Shown here piece after piece: positions 1-8,484 of a stretch of DNA of 64,000 bases. The number at the start of each line of letters is the position of its first letter. Within the stretch, counting starts at the first letter, position 1. Origin of the DNA: Flavobacterium ammoniigenes (lineage in GTDB: Bacteria; Bacteroidota; Bacteroidia; Flavobacteriales; Flavobacteriaceae). Under the pieces are notes generated by a model. The model had not been told where the DNA came from and ran no database searches. It saw only the letters and a program-made list of their open reading frames with translations. The translations under genes and the position numbers were made by a program. Location of the stretch: contig NZ_AP025184.1 in assembly GCF_020886055.1 (NCBI RefSeq), positions 744,001-808,000 on the forward strand, given 5' to 3'.

Positions 1-217
1 CAGCAGTACTTTCGATGAAAATCGAAAAATCTACTTTTCCTCTTTCCAGTTGTAGTGCAATTTGGTTGCGTAAACCCAATTCCATTTCGCGGTAAAGCGA
101 AGGCATTCTGACATTTAAATCGAGTCCTTTACTATTTAAAGATTTTACTTCTACCGTGATTTTTTTGGTTGGTAATTGCAAAGTGGCTTTACCAAAACCA
201 GTCATTGATTGTATCAT
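1..217 (-). CDS. YicC/YloC family protein, N-terminal part (cut by window edge)
   Basis: The first 72 codons of a gene that runs off the left end. The protein begins MIQSMTGFGKA, the hallmark N-terminus of the YicC/YloC family, followed by VEVKSLNSKGLDLN and a YREMELGLR segment, all typical of the family's N-terminal domain. Family members are stress-related endoribonucleases or RNA-decay adaptors, so a role in RNA turnover is inferred from the family. The ATG at 215-217 is preferred because the MxxSMTGF start is invariant in the family, and a TAnnTTTG promoter box lies 21 nt upstream. The catalytic C-terminal part is outside the window and cannot be judged. Confidence 0.9.
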   Translation of the reverse strand, partial: MIQSMTGFGKATLQLPTKKITVEVKSLNSKGLDLNVRMPSLYREMELGLRNQIALQLERGKVDFSIFIESTA

Positions 218-238
218 ATATGAATTGTGTAATAGCTA

Positions 239-246
239 CAAATGTA
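239..246 (-). promoter_or_regulatory. Promoter -7 box for yicC
   Basis: On the minus strand this reads TACATTTG, an exact match to the Bacteroidota -7 consensus TAnnTTTG, 21 nt before the yicC ATG. No clear -33 TTG lies at the usual distance. It sits just beyond the stop codon of the upstream permease gene, so yicC probably has its own promoter as well as possible read-through. Confidence 0.5.
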
Positions 247-254
247 TTGAAATT

Positions 255-1154
255 TTAGGATTTCTTTAGGGTAACCAGATAAACCCCACTAAAAATTAGG
301 GCCGCCGAAATTATTTTAACGCCATTCAACTCATCTTTTCCTAATCCGATGGCAAAAATGGTAGCAAATAATGGTTGTAAATAAATAAAAACAGCTACGG
401 TATTAGGGCTCAATTCTTTCATTGAAAGTAAATTCAACAAATAGTTGATAAAGGTCGAAAAGAAAATAACAAAGCCAATTTTCCAGAAAATACTATTGGG
501 TACTATGGCCCAATTGACGGTTTGAAAAACACTCCAACCAAAAGGTAATACCATAAAAAAACCGGCCAAGTACAACCATTTTACAAAAGTAAAAGCGTTG
601 TAGGTGTGCATTAATTTTTTAACAATGATGAGGTAAAATCCATACGAAATAGCATTAATCAAAACAAGCAAATTGCCTAAACCGGCATTGGAGGCACTAC
701 CCACAGATTTGCCATACAGAATGAGAAAAGTAGTTCCAACTAGACCTAGAACTAATCCGGTAATCATTCGTTTTCGCATGCGCTCTTTCAAAATAATAGC
801 CGAAAGCACCAAAACAATCATTGGTGTAGACACCATAATTACCGCTGCACTAATCGGAGAGGTTAAGCTTAGCCCTTTGAAAAAACAAAGCATATTGACT
901 GCTATTCCAAAGAAGGCCGCTGCGATAATTCTTGGAACATCCGAACGACTGATTTTTTCTGAAGGGATTTTGCCGCTGAGTTTCATAAGAATCCAAACTA
1001 ACCAAAACAATAAGGTAGCGCCACCCACACGCAATACAATAAATCCATAAGCATCCAAATACTGCGGCATGACATCTTTAGCGATTGTAAACGTCATTCC
1101 GTAAATAATGGAAACCAAAGTAGCGGCTAGTAAAGCAAGATTTCTTTTCGACAT
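255..1154 (-). CDS. DMT-superfamily (EamA) permease
   Basis: A 299-residue inner-membrane protein with about ten hydrophobic segments arranged as two EamA repeats (roughly residues 5-145 and 160-297). This is the usual size and shape of drug/metabolite transporters. The first repeat has the typical FxxKGLSLTSPISAAVI stretch and the second repeat ends with the ELSPNTVAVFIYLQPLFA segment. The substrate cannot be told from sequence; family members export amino acids, nucleotides or other small metabolites. The ATG (1152-1154) overlaps the stop of the upstream ArsC-like gene in a TAATG arrangement, so the two are probably co-transcribed and translationally coupled. Confidence 0.9.
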   Translation of the reverse strand: MSKRNLALLAATLVSIIYGMTFTIAKDVMPQYLDAYGFIVLRVGGATLLFWLVWILMKLSGKIPSEKISRSDVPRIIAAAFFGIAVNMLCFFKGLSLTSPISAAVIMVSTPMIVLVLSAIILKERMRKRMITGLVLGLVGTTFLILYGKSVGSASNAGLGNLLVLINAISYGFYLIIVKKLMHTYNAFTFVKWLYLAGFFMVLPFGWSVFQTVNWAIVPNSIFWKIGFVIFFSTFINYLLNLLSMKELSPNTVAVFIYLQPLFATIFAIGLGKDELNGVKIISAALIFSGVYLVTLKKS

Positions 1155-1504
1155 TAGCTCAACGCTTTATGAACTTGAAGGATGTTTTGTTGGCTGTTGC
1201 CAATATAGATCGCGCCGTTAATAATAAAAACGGGACGACTTAGAAAAGTATAATGCTCTAAGATGTATTTTTTATAATCAGCTTCGGTAAGTGCTTTGTC
1301 TTTCAATCCTAAGGACTTGTATAATTGTGCTTTTTTACTAAAAAGCGCTTCATAACTTCCCGATAATTGGAGCATTTCGTCTAATTGTTCTTCAGTAATT
1401 GGATCTTGTTTGATGTCGTGAAAAACCAAATTATGTCCTTGTGGTAAGGTTTTGATGATTTTTCGACAGGTATCGCAAGAAGCGAGGTAGTATATTTTGT
1501 TCAT
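1154..1504 (-). CDS. ArsC/Spx-family thioredoxin-fold reductase-like protein
   Basis: A 116-residue protein with an N-terminal Cys10-Asp-Thr-Cys13-Arg motif in a thioredoxin-like fold, followed by the FHDIKQDPITEEQL segment that marks the ArsC/Spx/YffB family, and LSRPVFIINGAIYIG near the C-terminus (the conserved cis-Pro loop region). Known relatives are glutaredoxin-coupled arsenate reductases, Spx regulators and functionally unassigned YffB proteins. The CxxC spacing is more like Spx or YffB than classical ArsC, so arsenate reduction is not assured. No ars operon or ArsR gene lies nearby. It is the first gene of a two-gene unit with the downstream permease, which it overlaps by one base. 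Confidence 0.8.
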   Translation of the reverse strand: MNKIYYLASCDTCRKIIKTLPQGHNLVFHDIKQDPITEEQLDEMLQLSGSYEALFSKKAQLYKSLGLKDKALTEADYKKYILEHYTFLSRPVFIINGAIYIGNSQQNILQVHKALS

Positions 1505-1590
1505 TTTGAAACGAGATTACTTTTTTGCAAAGAAAATCCATTTGAAACTTAAAATGTTTATTTTTAGCAAAATTTTCAAATCAATACCCA

Positions 1591-2046
1591 ATGGAACAGA
1601 CATTCGAACTGAACAGAACGAGCCGAAAATTAATCGCCCCTTTTCTTGAGGACTTTAGCTTGGAACAGCTCAATACAATTCCGAAAGGATTTTCTAACAC
1701 TTTATTTTGGAATGTTGCTCACGTTGTAGTGACGCAACAGTTGTTGATTTACAAACTTTCAGGTTTGAACATGTTGGTTTCTGACGAATTGGTGGACAAA
1801 TACAAAAAAGGCACCCGTCCAGAACAACCCGCAACCCAAGCAGAAGTGGATGAAATCAAAGGCTTACTATTTGATCTTATTGATCAAACGCAAGCCGATT
1901 ATGGGAGTGGGGTATTTACCCAATTTACAGAATATCCTACCTCTAGCGGTTTTGTTTTGAAAAATGTTAAACATGCCATGGCGTACAATAATTTTCACGA
2001 AGGACTTCATTTGGGAATTTGCATGAGTTTGGCAAAATTACTTTAA
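1591..2046 (+). CDS. DinB-like domain protein
   Basis: A 151-residue protein with the four-helix DinB/YfiT-like fold. The three histidines expected to bind a metal appear as His44 (WNVAHVV), and His136 and His140 in NNFHEGLHLG near the C-terminus. Many members are putative metal-dependent transferases or hydrolases acting with low-molecular-weight thiols, but the substrate here is unknown. It diverges from the ArsC-like gene and sits alone before gdhA. The ATG at 1591 is the only sensible start; a near-consensus TATTTTTA box lies about 25 nt upstream. Confidence 0.85.
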   Translation: MEQTFELNRTSRKLIAPFLEDFSLEQLNTIPKGFSNTLFWNVAHVVVTQQLLIYKLSGLNMLVSDELVDKYKKGTRPEQPATQAEVDEIKGLLFDLIDQTQADYGSGVFTQFTEYPTSSGFVLKNVKHAMAYNNFHEGLHLGICMSLAKLL

Positions 2047-2086
2047 TTACCGCTAAAATAAACCAATTGATTTTTTGCAATTATTG

Positions 2087-2113
2087 CGAAAACTATATCG
2101 TTTTCGTAAATTT
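2087..2113 (+). terminator. Weak terminator-like hairpin after the DinB-like gene
   Basis: A 7-bp stem CGAAAAC/GTTTTCG (2087-2093 with 2100-2106) with a 6-nt loop, followed by TAAATTTTATT. The stem is AT-rich and the T-run is interrupted, so this is only a candidate. Confidence 0.3.
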
Positions 2114-2211
2114 TATTATTGGTAATGCAAATTTCTTTAAAATAGCTTGTTAAAACAATAATTCTTCAAAAAAACTAAATAAATTGAGCTGATTTATTCT
2201 TCAATTACATC

Positions 2212-2219
2212 TATCTTTG
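2212..2219 (+). promoter_or_regulatory. Promoter -7 box for gdhA
   Basis: TATCTTTG matches TAnnTTTG exactly. A possible TTG at 2184-2186 is 25 nt upstream, slightly far for a -33 element. The box ends one base before an in-frame TTG at 2221, so that codon would lie at or before the transcription start. This argues for the ATG at 2299 as the gdhA start, with a leader of about 75 nt. Confidence 0.6.
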
Positions 2220-2298
2220 TTTGAGTTACGAAATCGATTTCTTACAATTGAATTCAGATACAAAATCAATTAAATTGACCTTAAAAGCGTCCTTAAAC

Positions 2299-3642
2299 AT
2301 GGAAGAAAAAATAAATCAATTTATGGCTTTGGTGGAAGCCAAAAATCCAAACGAACCCGAATTCATTCAAGCCGTTAGAGAATTTGCTGAAACGGTAATT
2401 CCTTTTATATCTGAACGAAAAAAATACGACGGGAAAAACATCTTACTTCGTATTGCCGAGCCAGAGCGTTCGATCATTTTTAGAGTGCCTTGGGTAGATG
2501 ATAAAGGAGAAATTATTGTTAACCGTGGTTTTAGAATTCAAATGAATTCGGCTATTGGTCCGTATAAAGGCGGAATTCGTTTTCATCATACCGTGAACTT
2601 ATCGGTATTGAAATTCTTGGCTTTCGAACAAGTTTTCAAAAATAGTTTGACTACACTGCCAATGGGTGGTGGTAAAGGAGGTTCTGATTTTGATCCTGAA
2701 GGAAAATCGGATGGAGAAATCATGCGTTTTTGTCAATCGTTCATGACCGAATTATGTCGTCATATTGGACCTGACTTGGATGTTCCTGCGGGAGACATTG
2801 GAGTTGGCGCCAGAGAAATTGGTTACTTATTCGGACAATACAAACGCATTCGCAATGAATTTACGGGAGTATTAACCGGAAAAGGATTGGCCTATGGCGG
2901 TTCTTTAATTCGCCCAGAAGCTACCGGATACGGTGTAGTGTATTTTACAGAGCAAATGTTGCATTCTATTGGTCAAGACATTAAAGGAAAAACCGTAGCT
3001 ATTTCTGGTTTTGGAAATGTAGCTTGGGGAGTTGCTTTAAAAGTGAACGAACTAGGTGGAAAAGTGGTTACGATATCGGGTCCTGATGGCTATATTTATG
3101 ATCAAGACGGAATTTCAGGCGAAAAAATCGACTTCATGTTAGAGTTAAGAGCACGCGGTGATAACAAAGCCGAGGCCTATTTAGAGAAATATCCTAAGGC
3201 TGTTTTCCACAAAGGGAAAAGTCCTTGGGAAGCCAAAGTAGATATCGCGATTCCATGTGCGACTCAAAACGAGTTGAACGAGCAAGATGCTAAAAATTTA
3301 ATTGCCAATGGGGTAATTTGTGTAACAGAAGCGGCGAATATGCCGTGTACCTTAGAAGCCATTAAATTATTCTTAGAAAACAAAGTGCTTTTTGCTCCAG
3401 GTAAAGCTGCGAATGCAGGTGGAGTAGCAGCCTCTGGTTTAGAAATGACGCAAAACTCGATTCGTTTGAATTGGACGAGCGAGGAAGTAGATGCGCGATT
3501 GAAAGACATTATGGTGGGTATCCACAATCAATGTAAAAAATATGGTGCAGAAGACGATGGTTATGTGAACTATGTAAAAGGAGCCAATATCGCTGGATTT
3601 GTTAAAGTGGCTGATGCTATGCTGGCGCAAGGAGTGGTATAA
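2299..3642 (+). CDS. gdhA: NADP-type glutamate dehydrogenase
   Basis: Interconverts 2-oxoglutarate plus ammonia and glutamate, the main ammonia-assimilating step when ammonia is plentiful. With the ATG at 2299 the protein is 447 residues, the same length as the hexameric E. coli enzyme. Visible hallmarks are the substrate-binding PMGGGKGGSDFDP stretch with the catalytic-lysine region near residues 122-130, VPAGDIGVGAREIGY, and the Rossmann dinucleotide motif in VAISGFGNVAWG. A longer reading frame opens at a TTG at 2221, but it would start against the -7 promoter box and add 26 residues absent from the family. A strong terminator follows, so the gene is monocistronic. Confidence 0.97.
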   Translation: MEEKINQFMALVEAKNPNEPEFIQAVREFAETVIPFISERKKYDGKNILLRIAEPERSIIFRVPWVDDKGEIIVNRGFRIQMNSAIGPYKGGIRFHHTVNLSVLKFLAFEQVFKNSLTTLPMGGGKGGSDFDPEGKSDGEIMRFCQSFMTELCRHIGPDLDVPAGDIGVGAREIGYLFGQYKRIRNEFTGVLTGKGLAYGGSLIRPEATGYGVVYFTEQMLHSIGQDIKGKTVAISGFGNVAWGVALKVNELGGKVVTISGPDGYIYDQDGISGEKIDFMLELRARGDNKAEAYLEKYPKAVFHKGKSPWEAKVDIAIPCATQNELNEQDAKNLIANGVICVTEAANMPCTLEAIKLFLENKVLFAPGKAANAGGVAASGLEMTQNSIRLNWTSEEVDARLKDIMVGIHNQCKKYGAEDDGYVNYVKGANIAGFVKVADAMLAQGVV

Positions 3643-3663
3643 AAGACTATTAATTCAAATGTT

Positions 3664-3700
3664 AAAAACCTTCTTTCGACTTTTCGGGAGAAGGTTTTTT
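3664..3700 (+). terminator. Rho-independent terminator of gdhA
   Basis: An 11-bp perfect stem AAAAACCTTCT/AGAAGGTTTTT (3664-3674 with 3689-3699) with a 14-nt loop, ending in a T-run. It lies 22 bp after the gdhA stop. Confidence 0.8.
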
Positions 3701-3721
3701 AGTTTATGCGGTTCAGTGTGT

Positions 3722-3729
3722 TATATTTG
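3722..3729 (+). promoter_or_regulatory. Promoter -7 box for recO
   Basis: TATATTTG, an exact TAnnTTTG match, ends 18 nt before the recO ATG and lies just after the gdhA terminator. Confidence 0.5.
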
Positions 3730-3747
3730 TAAACCAATATCCAATTC

Positions 3748-4461
3748 ATGCAAGTCAAAACTAAAGCGATTGTTATTTCGGCATTAAAGTTTCAGGAAAA
3801 AAGCCTGATTGTAAAATGCTTTACTTTGACGCATGGTTTGAAATCCTATTTTGTTCGGGATGCTTTTTCAGCTCGAAAATCGAATCAAAAAATCGCGTAT
3901 TTTCAGCCTTTGAGTATTTTGGACATTGAAGCGGTTCACAAGAACAAAGGCACTTTGGAAAACTTCAAAGAAATTAAAATTGCCACCCCTTTTCATTCGA
4001 TACATACTGACATTGTTAAAAGTACGATTGTGTTGTTCTTGTCCGAGATTTTGCATCATTCCATTCACGAGGAAGAAAAAAATGAAGCGCTTTTTAATTT
4101 TCTAGAAGCGGCATTACAATGGCTTGATAATCATAACGAAATAGCCAACTTTCATTTGATTTTATTACTTGAAATGACCAAATATTTTGGGTTTTATCCC
4201 GATGTGTCAGACAGAGACCAGTCGTATTTCGAATTGGTTGAAGGTGTTTTTTCACCGTTTCACGCGGTGAGTTCGTTAACAGAACACGAAACCCTTTTGT
4301 TCAAAAAACTGATTGACTTAAAATGGGATTCAGATCAAAAAATTTTCCATGTAATTGAAAGACAACTTCTCTTGAAAATGCTGATGGATTATTATAGTTA
4401 TCATTTGGATGGCTTTCGAAAACCTAAATCTTTGGATGTCTTAAAGGAGGTTTTTGCCTAA
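3748..4461 (+). CDS. recO: DNA repair protein RecO
   Basis: A 237-residue mediator that helps load RecA on SSB-coated single-stranded DNA in the RecF pathway. The N-terminal OB-fold is recognisable from KTKAIVISALKFQEKSLIVKCFT and the following aromatic/basic strand region, and the all-helical C-terminal domain begins near residue 85. The cysteine zinc-finger found in many RecO proteins is not visible here. The length matches the family. It stands alone between gdhA and ileS, with its own promoter box; the 133 bp before ileS hold no clear terminator. Confidence 0.93.
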   Translation: MQVKTKAIVISALKFQEKSLIVKCFTLTHGLKSYFVRDAFSARKSNQKIAYFQPLSILDIEAVHKNKGTLENFKEIKIATPFHSIHTDIVKSTIVLFLSEILHHSIHEEEKNEALFNFLEAALQWLDNHNEIANFHLILLLEMTKYFGFYPDVSDRDQSYFELVEGVFSPFHAVSSLTEHETLLFKKLIDLKWDSDQKIFHVIERQLLLKMLMDYYSYHLDGFRKPKSLDVLKEVFA

Positions 4462-4594
4462 TGGCATTGGAAGAAGGGGAATATATTTTGTTACATTAAA
4501 CTTCGTTTCATCAGCAGCAATAACTTTTGCCCTTTCGCTTTTGCCTATTTACTAATATTCACTACTTTCGCAACTCGATTTAGAAAAGCATACC

Positions 4595-7500
4595 ATGAGC
4601 ACAAAATTTACTGAATACAAAGGACTTGACTTGCCAAAATCGGCAGATGAAGTGCTGGATTTTTGGAAGAAAGAAACGATATTTGAGAAAACGGTAACTA
4701 CCCGTGAAGGGAATCCACCGTATGTGTTTTTTGAGGGGCCGCCTTCGGCAAATGGATTACCAGGAATTCACCACGTGATGGCACGTGCTATTAAAGATAT
4801 TTTTTGTCGCTATAAAACTCAAAAAGGCTTTCAAGTAAAGCGTAAAGCTGGTTGGGATACGCACGGTTTGCCTGTAGAATTAGGTACTGAAAAAGAATTA
4901 GGGATTACCAAAGAAGACATTGGTAAAACCATTACCGTAGAAGAATACAACGAGGCGTGTAAACGCACCGTGATGCGCTATACCGATGTTTGGAACGACC
5001 TAACCGAAAAAATGGGGTATTGGGTCGACATGGAAGATCCGTATGTGACCTACAAACCCAAATACATGGAAACGGTTTGGTGGTTGTTGAAACAAATCTA
5101 CAACAAGGATTTGATGTACAAGGGCTATACTATTCAGCCGTACTCGCCAAAAGCAGGAACCGGATTGTCATCGCATGAGGTGAACCAACCGGGTTCCTAT
5201 CGTGACGTAACCGATACTACCATTGTAGCACAATTCAAAACCAAACCCGAATCCTTGCCAAGCTTTTTACAAGGATTTGGAGAGATTCATGTTTTGGCTT
5301 GGACAACAACTCCTTGGACCTTGCCATCCAATACGGCTTTAACCGTAGGTCCCAAAATTGATTATGTGTTGGTGAAAACCTTCAACCAATATACTTTTTT
5401 ACCATCGAATGTCATTTTGGCTAAAAACTTGGTAGGAAAACAATTCGGTAAAACTTTCTTTGAATCGGCAGAAGCTGCTGATTTTGAAAATTTCAAAGCA
5501 GGAGATAAAAAAATCCCATATCAAATTTTGGCAGAAGCCAAAGGAGCAGACTTGGTTGGTATTCGTTACGAGCAATTGATGCCATTCGTATTACCTTATC
5601 AAAATGCTGAGGATGCTTTCCGCGTGATTGCAGGAGATTTTGTGACTACCGAAGACGGAACAGGAATTGTACATACCGCGCCTACTTTTGGTGCTGATGA
5701 TGCGAAAGTGGCGAAAGAAGCTACTCCTGAAATACCGCCAATGTTGGTTTTAGACGAAAACGGCACGCCAGTTCCTTTAGTAGATTTACAAGGTAAATTC
5801 GTTAACGGATTGGGTGATTTGTCTGGGAAGTATGTTAAAAACGAATACTATAACGAAGGCGAAGCACCAGAGCGTTCTGCCGATGTGGAAATTGCCATTC
5901 AGTTAAAAGAAGAAAATAAAGCGTTCAAAGTAGAGAAATACGTCCACAGTTATCCACATTGTTGGAGAACAGACAAGCCTATTTTATATTACCCTTTGGA
6001 CTCTTGGTTCATCAAGATTACCGAAGTGCGTGACCGCATGTTTGACTTGAACGATTCGATCAATTGGAAACCCAAAGCAACCGGAGAAGGACGTTTTGGG
6101 AACTGGTTGAAAAATGCGAACGATTGGAATTTATCGCGTTCAAGATATTGGGGAATTCCGTTGCCAATTTGGAGAACTGAAGACAAACAAGAAGAAATCT
6201 TGATTGGATCGGTAGAAGAATTGTACCACGAAATTGAAAAATCAATGGCTGCAGGTTTCCAAAAAACAAATCCGTTTGCTGGTTTTGAAATTGGAAATAT
6301 GTCGGAAGCCAATTATGATTTGATTGACTTGCACAAAAATGTAGTGGACGAAATCACCTTGGTTTCGGCTTCAGGGAAACCAATGCAACGCGAAAGCGAT
6401 TTGATTGACGTTTGGTTTGATTCGGGTGCAATGCCTTATGCACAATGGCATTACCCTTTTGAAAACAAAGAGTTGATTGACCAAAACAAATCGTTTCCAG
6501 CTGATTTTATCGCAGAAGGAGTCGATCAAACTCGAGGTTGGTTTTATACCTTACACGCTATCGGAACTTTGGTTTTCGACAAAATTGCCTACAAGAATGT
6601 GGTGTCAAACGGTTTGGTTTTAGACAAAAACGGGCAGAAAATGTCGAAACGTTTAGGAAATGCCGTTGATCCATTTGAAACTTTGAAAGAATACGGTCCA
6701 GATGCGACGCGTTGGTACATGATATCCAATGCGAATCCTTGGGACAACTTGAAATTTGACTTAGAAGGAATTGCTGAGGTACGTCGTAAATTTTTCGGAA
6801 CATTGTACAATACGTATTCGTTCTTTAGTTTATATGCCAATATCGATGGATTTACCTATTCAGAAGCGGAGATTCCTTTGGCTGAACGCCCAGAAATTGA
6901 CCGTTGGATCATTTCTGAATTGAATACCTTGATAAAAGACGTGGATGGTTTCTATGCCGATTATGAACCCACAAGAGCGGCTCGTGCGATTTCTGATTTT
7001 GTTCAGGAAAACTTGAGTAACTGGTATGTTCGTTTGTGTAGAAGACGTTTTTGGAAAGGGGAGTATGCGCAAGATAAAATCGCAGCCTATCAAACCTTGT
7101 ACACTTGTTTGTTAAGCATAAGTAAACTGGCCGCACCAATTGCGCCATTTTACATGGACAAATTATACAGAGACTTAACACAAGCGACACATTCAGAAGG
7201 TTTTGAGAGCGTACATTTGGCACAATTTCCAGTATACGTTGAAAACTTTGTTGATAAATCGTTGGAGAGCAAAATGCAAAAAGCCCAAACGATTTCATCA
7301 TTAGTGTTGTCTCTTCGTAAAAAAGAAATGATCAAAGTGCGTCAACCATTGCAAAAGGTAATGATTCCGGTACTTGACAACAGTCAAAGAGCTGAAATTG
7401 AAGCGGTTTCCGATTTGATTAAGGCCGAAGTAAACGTAAAAGAAATTGTACTTTTAGACGATGCTTCAGGGATTTTAGTCAAACAAATTAAACCTAATTT

Positions 7501-7996
7501 CAAGACATTAGGACCTCGTTTTGGCAAAGACATGGGCTTGATTTCTAAGGAAATACAGGGGTTTACGCCAGATCAAATTAATGAGTTGGAGCGTGAAGGT
7601 AATTTGGCTATTGTTATTGGAGGGAATACTGTATCTTTAACATTAGAAGATGTAGAAATAACATCTCAAGATATTGAGGGTTGGTTAGTGGCTAATTCGA
7701 ATGGAATTACAGTGGCATTGGACATTACGATTTCGGCCGAATTAAAACAAGAAGGAATTGCCAGAGAATTGGTGAACCGAATCCAAAATATTCGTAAAGA
7801 TTCAGGATTTGAAGTAACGGATAAGATTAGAGTGACTTTGCAACAAAATGCCGAATTACAAGCAGCAGTTGAGGCAAACGAAGAATACATCAAGTCAGAA
7901 ACACTAACGGAAAGTTTGGTTTTTGAAAAGGAGGTAGCTAACGGATTAGAAATAGAATTTGACGATATAAAAACGAGAATAATAATTACTAAATAA
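4595..7996 (+). CDS. ileS: Isoleucyl-tRNA synthetase
   Basis: Charges tRNA-Ile; cytoplasmic class I synthetase of 1133 residues, the long form found in Bacteroidota. The HIGH-like signature is GLPGIHHVMAR near residues 53-63 and KMSKRLGN lies near residue 680. The inserted editing domain shows the threonine-rich LAWTTTPWTLPSNTAL segment and a GTGIVHTAPTFGADD stretch. The ATG at 4595 gives the standard MSTKFTEY start, and a near-consensus TACTTTCG box lies 24 nt upstream. The DksA-like gene begins 7 bp after the stop, so the two form an operon. Confidence 0.97.
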   Translation: MSTKFTEYKGLDLPKSADEVLDFWKKETIFEKTVTTREGNPPYVFFEGPPSANGLPGIHHVMARAIKDIFCRYKTQKGFQVKRKAGWDTHGLPVELGTEKELGITKEDIGKTITVEEYNEACKRTVMRYTDVWNDLTEKMGYWVDMEDPYVTYKPKYMETVWWLLKQIYNKDLMYKGYTIQPYSPKAGTGLSSHEVNQPGSYRDVTDTTIVAQFKTKPESLPSFLQGFGEIHVLAWTTTPWTLPSNTALTVGPKIDYVLVKTFNQYTFLPSNVILAKNLVGKQFGKTFFESAEAADFENFKAGDKKIPYQILAEAKGADLVGIRYEQLMPFVLPYQNAEDAFRVIAGDFVTTEDGTGIVHTAPTFGADDAKVAKEATPEIPPMLVLDENGTPVPLVDLQGKFVNGLGDLSGKYVKNEYYNEGEAPERSADVEIAIQLKEENKAFKVEKYVHSYPHCWRTDKPILYYPLDSWFIKITEVRDRMFDLNDSINWKPKATGEGRFGNWLKNANDWNLSRSRYWGIPLPIWRTEDKQEEILIGSVEELYHEIEKSMAAGFQKTNPFAGFEIGNMSEANYDLIDLHKNVVDEITLVSASGKPMQRESDLIDVWFDSGAMPYAQWHYPFENKELIDQNKSFPADFIAEGVDQTRGWFYTLHAIGTLVFDKIAYKNVVSNGLVLDKNGQKMSKRLGNAVDPFETLKEYGPDATRWYMISNANPWDNLKFDLEGIAEVRRKFFGTLYNTYSFFSLYANIDGFTYSEAEIPLAERPEIDRWIISELNTLIKDVDGFYADYEPTRAARAISDFVQENLSNWYVRLCRRRFWKGEYAQDKIAAYQTLYTCLLSISKLAAPIAPFYMDKLYRDLTQATHSEGFESVHLAQFPVYVENFVDKSLESKMQKAQTISSLVLSLRKKEMIKVRQPLQKVMIPVLDNSQRAEIEAVSDLIKAEVNVKEIVLLDDASGILVKQIKPNFKTLGPRFGKDMGLISKEIQGFTPDQINELEREGNLAIVIGGNTVSLTLEDVEITSQDIEGWLVANSNGITVALDITISAELKQEGIARELVNRIQNIRKDSGFEVTDKIRVTLQQNAELQAAVEANEEYIKSETLTESLVFEKEVANGLEIEFDDIKTRIIITK

Positions 7997-8003
7997 CGGA
8001 GTC

Positions 8004-8384
8004 ATGGTAGATGAAATTGCAAGATACTCAGAAGCTGATTTAGCAGAATTTAAAGTATTAATCCAAAAGAAAATACAAAAAGCACAGGAAGATTTAGACT
8101 TGATCAAAAGTGCTTATATGAATGATTTGAATAATGGAACTGATGATACGTCGCCAACATTCAAAGCGTTTGAAGAAGGTAGCGAAACCATGTCTAAAGA
8201 AGCGAACTCGCAATTAGCGATTCGTCAAGAAAAGTTCATTCGCGATTTGAAAAACGCACTTTTCCGTGTAGAAAACAAAACGTACGGAGTGTGCAAAGTA
8301 ACGGGTAAATTAATCAGCAAAGAAAGATTAATGATCGTACCGCATGCTACTATGAGTATCGAAGCAAAAAACATGCAACGATAA
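8004..8384 (+). CDS. DksA/TraR-family regulator with degenerate zinc finger
   Basis: A 126-residue protein of the DksA/TraR family, which binds RNA polymerase through the secondary channel. Residues 8-90 are predicted to form the long charged coiled-coil hairpin. The C-terminal finger begins YGVCKVTGKLI and ends PHATMSIEAKNMQ, but only one of the four zinc-binding cysteines of DksA is present. The DxxDxA tip motif of DksA is also not seen. Such C-less forms are common in Flavobacteriia, so this is probably a functional variant. It lies 7 bp after ileS and is followed by a strong terminator. Confidence 0.88.
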   Translation: MVDEIARYSEADLAEFKVLIQKKIQKAQEDLDLIKSAYMNDLNNGTDDTSPTFKAFEEGSETMSKEANSQLAIRQEKFIRDLKNALFRVENKTYGVCKVTGKLISKERLMIVPHATMSIEAKNMQR

Positions 8385-8405
8385 AAACAGCTTTTTTAGC
8401 TAACT

Positions 8406-8462
8406 ATTCCAAATTCCAAGATCTTCTCAATAGAAATCTTGGAATTTGGAATTTTTATTTTT
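8406..8462 (+). terminator. Strong terminator of the ileS-dksA-like unit
   Basis: A perfect 17-bp stem (8406-8422 with 8436-8452) with a 13-nt loop, followed by TTTTATTTTT. The hairpin covers the first codons of the longest possible lspA frame, which supports the later lspA start at 8485. Confidence 0.85.
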
Positions 8463-8472
8463 GGAAATTATT

Positions 8473-8480
8473 TACTTTTG
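8473..8480 (+). promoter_or_regulatory. Promoter -7 box close to the lspA start codon
   Basis: TACTTTTG is an exact TAnnTTTG match directly after the terminator. Only four bases separate its final G from the lspA ATG, so transcription would begin at or next to the start codon. This suggests a leaderless or nearly leaderless mRNA. Confidence 0.55.
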
Positions 8481-8484
8481 CTGC

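Noticed and set aside
673..1050. A 125-codon frame opposite the DMT permease
   Set aside because: It is antisense to a good membrane protein gene, and no other support exists.
2221..2298. An N-terminal extension of GdhA starting at a TTG
   Set aside because: The TTG is one base after the -7 promoter box and would precede the transcript; the ATG at 2299 gives the exact family length.
6909..7301. A 130-codon open frame antisense to ileS
   Set aside because: ileS is certain here. The frame is Ser/Cys-rich shadow sequence and has no promoter or start context.
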